NCBI GenBank assembly: GCA_035649235.1
Contig: DASRJX010000057.1
Location: 1-44,707, forward strand
Source of the DNA: DASRJX01 sp035649235
Lineage (GTDB): Bacteria > Acidobacteriota > Polarisedimenticolia > Gp22-AA2
Direction: 5' to 3'
DNA: 44,707 bases
The notes under the pieces were generated by a model. It ran no database searches. It saw only the letters and a program-made list of their open reading frames with translations, and had not been told where the DNA came from. Within the stretch, counting starts at the first letter, position 1. Each line of letters begins with the position of its first letter. Positions 40,760 through 44,707 of the stretch are shown piece by piece. A program made the position numbers and the translations under genes.

Positions 40760-41875
40760 ATGGCCACGACGACGCAGACGAGCGGCATCCGGCTCGAGCC
40801 GGCTCTTCCGGGCCGCTATTACTGCGACCCCGCGATCCTCGAGCAGGAGCGGGAGCGGATCTTCCGGCGCTCCTGGATCTACATCGGGCGGGAGGATCGC
40901 TGGCGCGGGCCGGGGGACTTCCTGACCCTGGAGGTCCACGGCGAGAGCGTCCTCGTGCTGCGCGATCGCGAGGGCCGTCTCCGAGCGTTCTACAACGTCT
41001 GCCGGCACCGCGGCTCGCGCTTGTGCGCCGCCGAGGAAGGCTCGGTGCGATCGTCCCTCCAGTGCCCCTACCACGCCTGGACCTACGGGCTGGACGGCCG
41101 CCTCCTCGGCGCCCCCAATCTGAAGGATGCCGACGGCTTCCGCAAGGAGGACTTCTCCCTCGCCCCGGTTGATCTCGAGGTCTGGCGGGGGTTCGTCTTC
41201 ATCCGTCTCGAGGGAGGCGGTGTCTCGCTCGCCGATCGGCTCGGAGGCATCCCGGGCCGCGCGCGGCCATACCCGCTGGAGAATCTCAAGGTCGAGCGGC
41301 GCACCGTCCACGAGGTCGATGCCAACTGGAAGATCCTGTTCGAGAACTACCAGGAGTGCTACCACTGCCCGGGGACGCATCCCGAGCTGTGCGACCTGGT
41401 GCCGCTCTACGGCACGGGAGAAGTCGACATCGTCGGCGGCGAGGTGGTGGCGCGGTTCCGCGAAGGGGCGAGCACGCTGACCCACGACGGCCGATCGCGC
41501 CGGCCGATGCTGACGGGCCTGGGGGACGAGCAGCGGGCGTTCAACGGCGAGTCGATCCTCCCCAACATGTGGATCAACTTCCTGCCCGATTTCCTCCAGA
41601 CCCGCGTGCTCTGGCCTCTCTCCCCGACGCGCACGCGCATCGTCACCGAGTGGCTGTTCGAGGGATCGACCATGGCCCGCCCCGATTTCGACGCCGGCGA
41701 CGTCTACGAGTTCACCATGCTGATCTCGCGGCAGGACTGGGCGATCTGCGAGGCGGTCCAGAAGGGCGTCGGATCGCGCTCGTTCCGGCAAGGCGTCCTG
41801 GTGCCGCTCGAAGAGTACGTGGCCGACTTCGATCGCTGGGTGCTGGAGCAGCTGGGCGACCGGCGCGAGTCCTGA
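40760..41875 (+). CDS. Rieske non-haem iron oxygenase, alpha subunit
   Basis: 371 residues from ATG 40760, with GGAG 7 nt upstream. The Rieske domain has CxH/CxxH ligands Cys81, His83 (CRHRGSRLC), Cys102 and His105 (CPYHAWTY). The catalytic domain has the mononuclear iron site in NWKILFENYQECYHCPGTHPE: Glu199 region, His202 and His207, with a late Asp (SRQDWAICEAVQ). The ENYQECYHCPGTHPEL form and length match the choline monooxygenase/glycine-betaine and carnitine-type group more than aromatic dioxygenases. It needs a separate reductase, which is not encoded here. It converges with the APC permease gene, which could import the substrate (weak inference). Confidence 0.92.
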   Translation: MATTTQTSGIRLEPALPGRYYCDPAILEQERERIFRRSWIYIGREDRWRGPGDFLTLEVHGESVLVLRDREGRLRAFYNVCRHRGSRLCAAEEGSVRSSLQCPYHAWTYGLDGRLLGAPNLKDADGFRKEDFSLAPVDLEVWRGFVFIRLEGGGVSLADRLGGIPGRARPYPLENLKVERRTVHEVDANWKILFENYQECYHCPGTHPELCDLVPLYGTGEVDIVGGEVVARFREGASTLTHDGRSRRPMLTGLGDEQRAFNGESILPNMWINFLPDFLQTRVLWPLSPTRTRIVTEWLFEGSTMARPDFDAGDVYEFTMLISRQDWAICEAVQKGVGSRSFRQGVLVPLEEYVADFDRWVLEQLGDRRES

Positions 41876-41915
41876 GCGCGACACCCGAGCCCGGTGCCCC
41901 GGATTCCGCGCCCGG

Positions 41916-43232
41916 CTAGGTCCTGAACCCCGGCAACCACATTCGAAACGCCCCGTAGGCCAGCGGGCCGGACAAGAGGCCCGCGAGGCCGAGCCAGGCC
42001 ATCTCCCGGCCGCCGATCGGCACGCCCAGCCAGCAGATGACGAACGGCCCGGCGCAGACGGCGATCGCCCCCGCCCAGCCTCCGGGCACCTTGAAAGGGC
42101 GCGGCAGGTCCGGACGCCGCCGGCGCAGGACCAGGAACGACAGATAGAGCAGCGTGTAGATCCCCAGGTTCAGCCACTGGTTCCAGACGACGATGTCGGC
42201 GAAGCGCTCCACGAGGAGGGCGATGCCGGTGTAGACGCAGGCGTCGAACAGGAGCGACGCCCACGGCGCGCCCGATCGCTCCCCGAGCCGCGCGAAGAAC
42301 CGCGGGAAGCGTCCCTGCATCGCCAGGAACGCCGGCACGCGCGTGTTGACCATCAAGGCGCCATGGAACAGGGAGAGGTTGCTGAGCAGCGCGCCGGCAC
42401 CGATCCAGGCGCCGAGCCAGGCGCCGCCCAGCCGCTCCCCCAGGGTCGAGAAGTGATGGTCCTGCCACGAGGCGTACGCCGGATCGATCGCCAGCCCGAC
42501 CGCGACCGACAGGACGTATCCCAGGAGGAGCGCGGGCAGGACGAGCGCGTAGGCGCGGCCGTACGCGCGCGCGGGGTCGCGCACCTCGCCGGCCACGACC
42601 GACACCGAATCGAGCGTGTTGTAGCACCACATGCCGAACATGAGCGCCAGCCCGAGACCCTGGAGCGTCGTCCGCCCCTCCGCCACCAGAGGAGGAAGCG
42701 GGGCGCCGGCCAGACGCGGTGCGCCCAGAATGATGAACAGCACGAACGGCGCGAGGAGAAAGAGCGTCAATCCCAGCGCGACCTGCCCGCCGGTGCGGAT
42801 GCCGCGCAGGTTGATCGCCAGGACGAGCCAGATGAGGCCCATGCGGACGAGCCGCTGCTCCCCCATCGAGATCCCCGGGGTCCAGTACTTGAGATACTCG
42901 GAGAAGAGGATCGGATAGATCGCGGTGTCGGCCAGCATCTTGATCCAGTACCACCAGGCCGCCTGGAATCCCCAGAAGCCTCCCAGCGCCATCTCGATCC
43001 AGCGCACGAAGCCGCCCTGCTCCGGCACGGCGCTCGACAGCTCGGTCGCGACCAGGACGTGCGACAGCCCCCAGAAGAGGAGAGCCAGGACGAGCATGAG
43101 GAGCGTGGCGCCGGGCCCCGCGTCGCGCACGGGCGACTCCAGGCCGTACGGTCCGGAGGAGACGAAGATGAAGATCGTGCCGGCCAGCGTGAGGACGCCG
43201 AGGCCGGGTCGCGGGCGCGCCGGCTGAGGGAT
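41916..43232 (-). CDS. APC-superfamily amino-acid permease, probable ATC start
   Basis: The first standard start codon is GTG 43130, but it removes the first membrane helix. The upstream in-frame sequence encodes LTLAGTIFIFVSSGPYGLES, the conserved first APC helix, so the gene begins upstream. No ATG, GTG or TTG is available there; ATC 43232 has TGAGGGG 7 nt before it, giving 438 residues and twelve-helix length. Other motifs: substrate-site region on helix 6 (GMWCYNTLDSVSVVAGEVRDPARAY) and amphipathic termini. APC proteins import amino acids or amines with cations. It follows the MATE gene by 11 bp with a hairpin at the junction. Confidence 0.85.
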   Translation of the reverse strand: MPQPARPRPGLGVLTLAGTIFIFVSSGPYGLESPVRDAGPGATLLMLVLALLFWGLSHVLVATELSSAVPEQGGFVRWIEMALGGFWGFQAAWWYWIKMLADTAIYPILFSEYLKYWTPGISMGEQRLVRMGLIWLVLAINLRGIRTGGQVALGLTLFLLAPFVLFIILGAPRLAGAPLPPLVAEGRTTLQGLGLALMFGMWCYNTLDSVSVVAGEVRDPARAYGRAYALVLPALLLGYVLSVAVGLAIDPAYASWQDHHFSTLGERLGGAWLGAWIGAGALLSNLSLFHGALMVNTRVPAFLAMQGRFPRFFARLGERSGAPWASLLFDACVYTGIALLVERFADIVVWNQWLNLGIYTLLYLSFLVLRRRRPDLPRPFKVPGGWAGAIAVCAGPFVICWLGVPIGGREMAWLGLAGLLSGPLAYGAFRMWLPGFRT

Positions 43233-43247
43233 CGAGCGGCCCCTCAG
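43224..43247 (-). promoter_or_regulatory. Hairpin covering the permease ribosome-binding site
   Basis: A perfect 7-bp inverted repeat, CTGAGGG/CCCTCAG (43224-43230 and 43241-43247), with a 10-nt loop. In the mRNA the 5' arm contains both the MATE stop codon and the permease Shine-Dalgarno sequence, and the proposed AUC start lies at the loop's edge. A ribosome finishing the MATE reading frame would open it. Confidence 0.5.
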
Positions 43248-44632
43248 GCCTGGGCCGGCGGCTGCTCGGGAACCGCTCCCGCGATCGCCTCCGGAGCGAA
43301 CACCAGCCGGCGACGGAACTCGCGCTGGACGAGCAGCACGACCACGACGGCCTGGATCGCCGACGAGGCGACGGAGAGGTACCAGACCTCGTGGATATCG
43401 AAGCCCGGCCGGAGCGACAGGAGGAGTGCCGGGAGCGCGAACAGCACCAGGCGCATGGAGGAGCAGAGCAGCGGGGGCAACGTGTGGCCCATCCCCTGGA
43501 ACATGCTGGAGGAGGTGAAGATCAGACCCACCGCCAGGAAGTTCAGGGAGATGATGCGCAGGTACTCGGACCCGAAGGCGATCACCTCCGGTTCCTGGGA
43601 GAAGGCGCGGATCATCGCGTCCGGCGCGATGTGGCTCAGCACGGTGAGCAGGATCATCAGCCCGGAAACCAGGAGGGACGCGGACCGGAACGTCTGGCGC
43701 ACGCGATCACCCAGGCCCGCGCCGAAGTTCTGGCCGGCCAGCGGGGCCGTGGCGAAGGCGATCGCGATGACCGGGACGAACATCGACTGCATGACCCGCG
43801 CTCCGATGCCGAAGCCGGCCTGCGCCGAGGCTCCGAAGCCGCGGATGATCCAGTAGATGAGCACCAGGTAGACGGACATGAGGCCGAACTCCCCCCCCGC
43901 CGGCAGGCCGACCTTGATCATGCCGCTCCAGACGGAGAGCCTCGGCTTCCACAGCGCCAGCGTCAACCTCAGGTAATTCTGCGGGCGCAGGAAATAGGCC
44001 CAGAACAGGATCGTGGCCACGACCATGGCGAGGAACGTCGCCAGCGCCGCCCCCGGGACGCCCAGCGGCCGTCCCGTGCCCCAGCCCAGGATCAGCACCG
44101 GCGCCAGGATCGTGTTGACCAGCACCGTCAGGATCTGGATGCCGACGGCCGGCTTCACGACCCCGCTGCCGCGCAGGGCCGAGGCCATGGCGACCATCGC
44201 GAACTGCAGGAACATGGCCGGCAGGAACCAGTTGAGGTACTGGACGCCCAGGCTCGCGGTCTCGGCGTCGGCTCCGAGCCAGAGGCAGTAGGTCTCGCGG
44301 AGCAGGAATCCCAGCCCCGCCACCACGATGCCGACGAGGAGCGACAGCACGAACGCCTGGTTGAAGACCAGGATGGCGCCGTCGCGATCCTTGCGGCCGA
44401 CGGCGTGCGACAGCAGGGTCGTGGTGCCCACGCCCAGAGCCTGCGTCACCGCCATGACGACGATCATGAGGTTGCCGGCCAGGCCGACGGCGGCGATCGC
44501 CTCCTTCCCCAAGCGCCCCACGAAGTAGAGGTCGACCAGGTAGTAGAGCGTCTGGAACACCATGCTCAGCATCATGAAGGCGGAGAGCGCCAGCAGGTGC
44601 CGCGTCACGGGTCCCTTGGTCAGATCGTTCAT
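43244..44632 (-). CDS. MATE-family multidrug/toxin extrusion transporter
   Basis: 462 residues from ATG 44632, with the twelve-helix pattern of two six-helix halves. The first half begins TKGPVTRHLLALSAFMMLSM and contains YLVDLYFVGRLGKEAIAAVG and GTTTLLSHAVGRKDRDGA, a family signature loop. The second half has the matching LPAGGEFGLMSVYLVLI and APLAGQNFGAGLGDRV. The C-terminus is Ala/Pro-rich. MATE proteins export organic cations or metabolites by sodium or proton antiport; the substrate cannot be read from the sequence. It is first of a two-gene group with the APC permease. Confidence 0.92.
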   Translation of the reverse strand: MNDLTKGPVTRHLLALSAFMMLSMVFQTLYYLVDLYFVGRLGKEAIAAVGLAGNLMIVVMAVTQALGVGTTTLLSHAVGRKDRDGAILVFNQAFVLSLLVGIVVAGLGFLLRETYCLWLGADAETASLGVQYLNWFLPAMFLQFAMVAMASALRGSGVVKPAVGIQILTVLVNTILAPVLILGWGTGRPLGVPGAALATFLAMVVATILFWAYFLRPQNYLRLTLALWKPRLSVWSGMIKVGLPAGGEFGLMSVYLVLIYWIIRGFGASAQAGFGIGARVMQSMFVPVIAIAFATAPLAGQNFGAGLGDRVRQTFRSASLLVSGLMILLTVLSHIAPDAMIRAFSQEPEVIAFGSEYLRIISLNFLAVGLIFTSSSMFQGMGHTLPPLLCSSMRLVLFALPALLLSLRPGFDIHEVWYLSVASSAIQAVVVVLLVQREFRRRLVFAPEAIAGAVPEQPPAQA

Positions 44633-44676
44633 CGGTGGCGTCGCTCGGAGCGGATGAGGCCTTCCGGCCGGCCGCC

Positions 44677-44682
44677 ATCATA
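44677..44682 (-). promoter_or_regulatory. Extended -10 element upstream of the MATE gene
   Basis: On the minus strand TGGTATGAT provides TATGAT (complement of 44677-44682), a 5/6 match with an upstream TG. Transcription would start near 44670, about 38 nt before the ATG at 44632. No good -35 is visible. Confidence 0.4.
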
Positions 44683-44707
44683 CCAGCACCCGGCCGCCCG
44701 CCGCGCC

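Overview
The window is GC-rich, compactly coded bacterial DNA, probably from an uncultivated member of the Acidobacteriota. This assignment is inferred from gene content. The main clues are a Ser/Thr kinase fused to a TolB/PD40-like propeller, a giant secreted BNR-repeat protein, several Tat-exported oxidoreductase or protease homologues, many multihaem cytochromes, and a stranded secreted-protein tail of a kind I associate with that phylum. No tRNA, rRNA, CRISPR array, insertion sequence or phage gene was seen.

Left flank (1-9.9 kb): the end of a small membrane-protein gene is translationally coupled to a Tat-exported Fe-S aldo/keto reductase. A leftward group follows: DedA, a secreted BNR-propeller protein and a kinase-propeller receptor. 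A rightward orphan MshEN (probable c-di-GMP sensor)/GAF-like protein comes next and ends at a GC hairpin.

Centre (10-27.3 kb): this is the most interesting part, three operons that together look like a cyclic-nucleotide-linked transmembrane electron-transfer system. Operon A (+): outer-membrane beta-barrel, giant ten-haem cytochrome fused to an LVIVD propeller, and a metallo-beta-lactamase-fold hydrolase. Operon B (-, convergent with A): a cytoplasmic protein joining two cNMP-binding domains to four [4Fe-4S] clusters, a membrane b-type cytochrome-like subunit, and a membrane-anchored decahaem cytochrome. Operon C (+): five-haem cytochrome, TPR/beta-barrel outer-membrane protein, FecR-domain protein, and a CHASE2 class III adenylate cyclase. 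A GT2 glycosyltransferase lies between B and C. In all, 25 c-haem motifs are encoded. One reading is that the cyclase makes cAMP in response to an extracytoplasmic signal, cAMP binds the Fe-S entry subunit, and electrons pass through haem b and periplasmic haems to one or two porin-cytochrome conduits. The hydrolase might remove the nucleotide.

Right flank (27.3-44.7 kb): an APH-like phosphotransferase lacking the usual catalytic Asp; a soluble transhydrogenase coupled to a secreted GlcG/HbpS-like protein; a quinone oxidoreductase; a small membrane protein; a Tat-exported TldD with a signal-less TldE partner and a secreted PqqB-like hydrolase; a class III aminotransferase; the fused remains of two degraded secreted-protein genes; a B12-binding radical SAM enzyme; a Rieske oxygenase; and a MATE transporter followed by an APC permease. 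Two genes (the operon A barrel and the APC permease) have conserved N-termini with no ATG, GTG or TTG. Both have a Shine-Dalgarno-like sequence 6-7 nt before an ATC codon.
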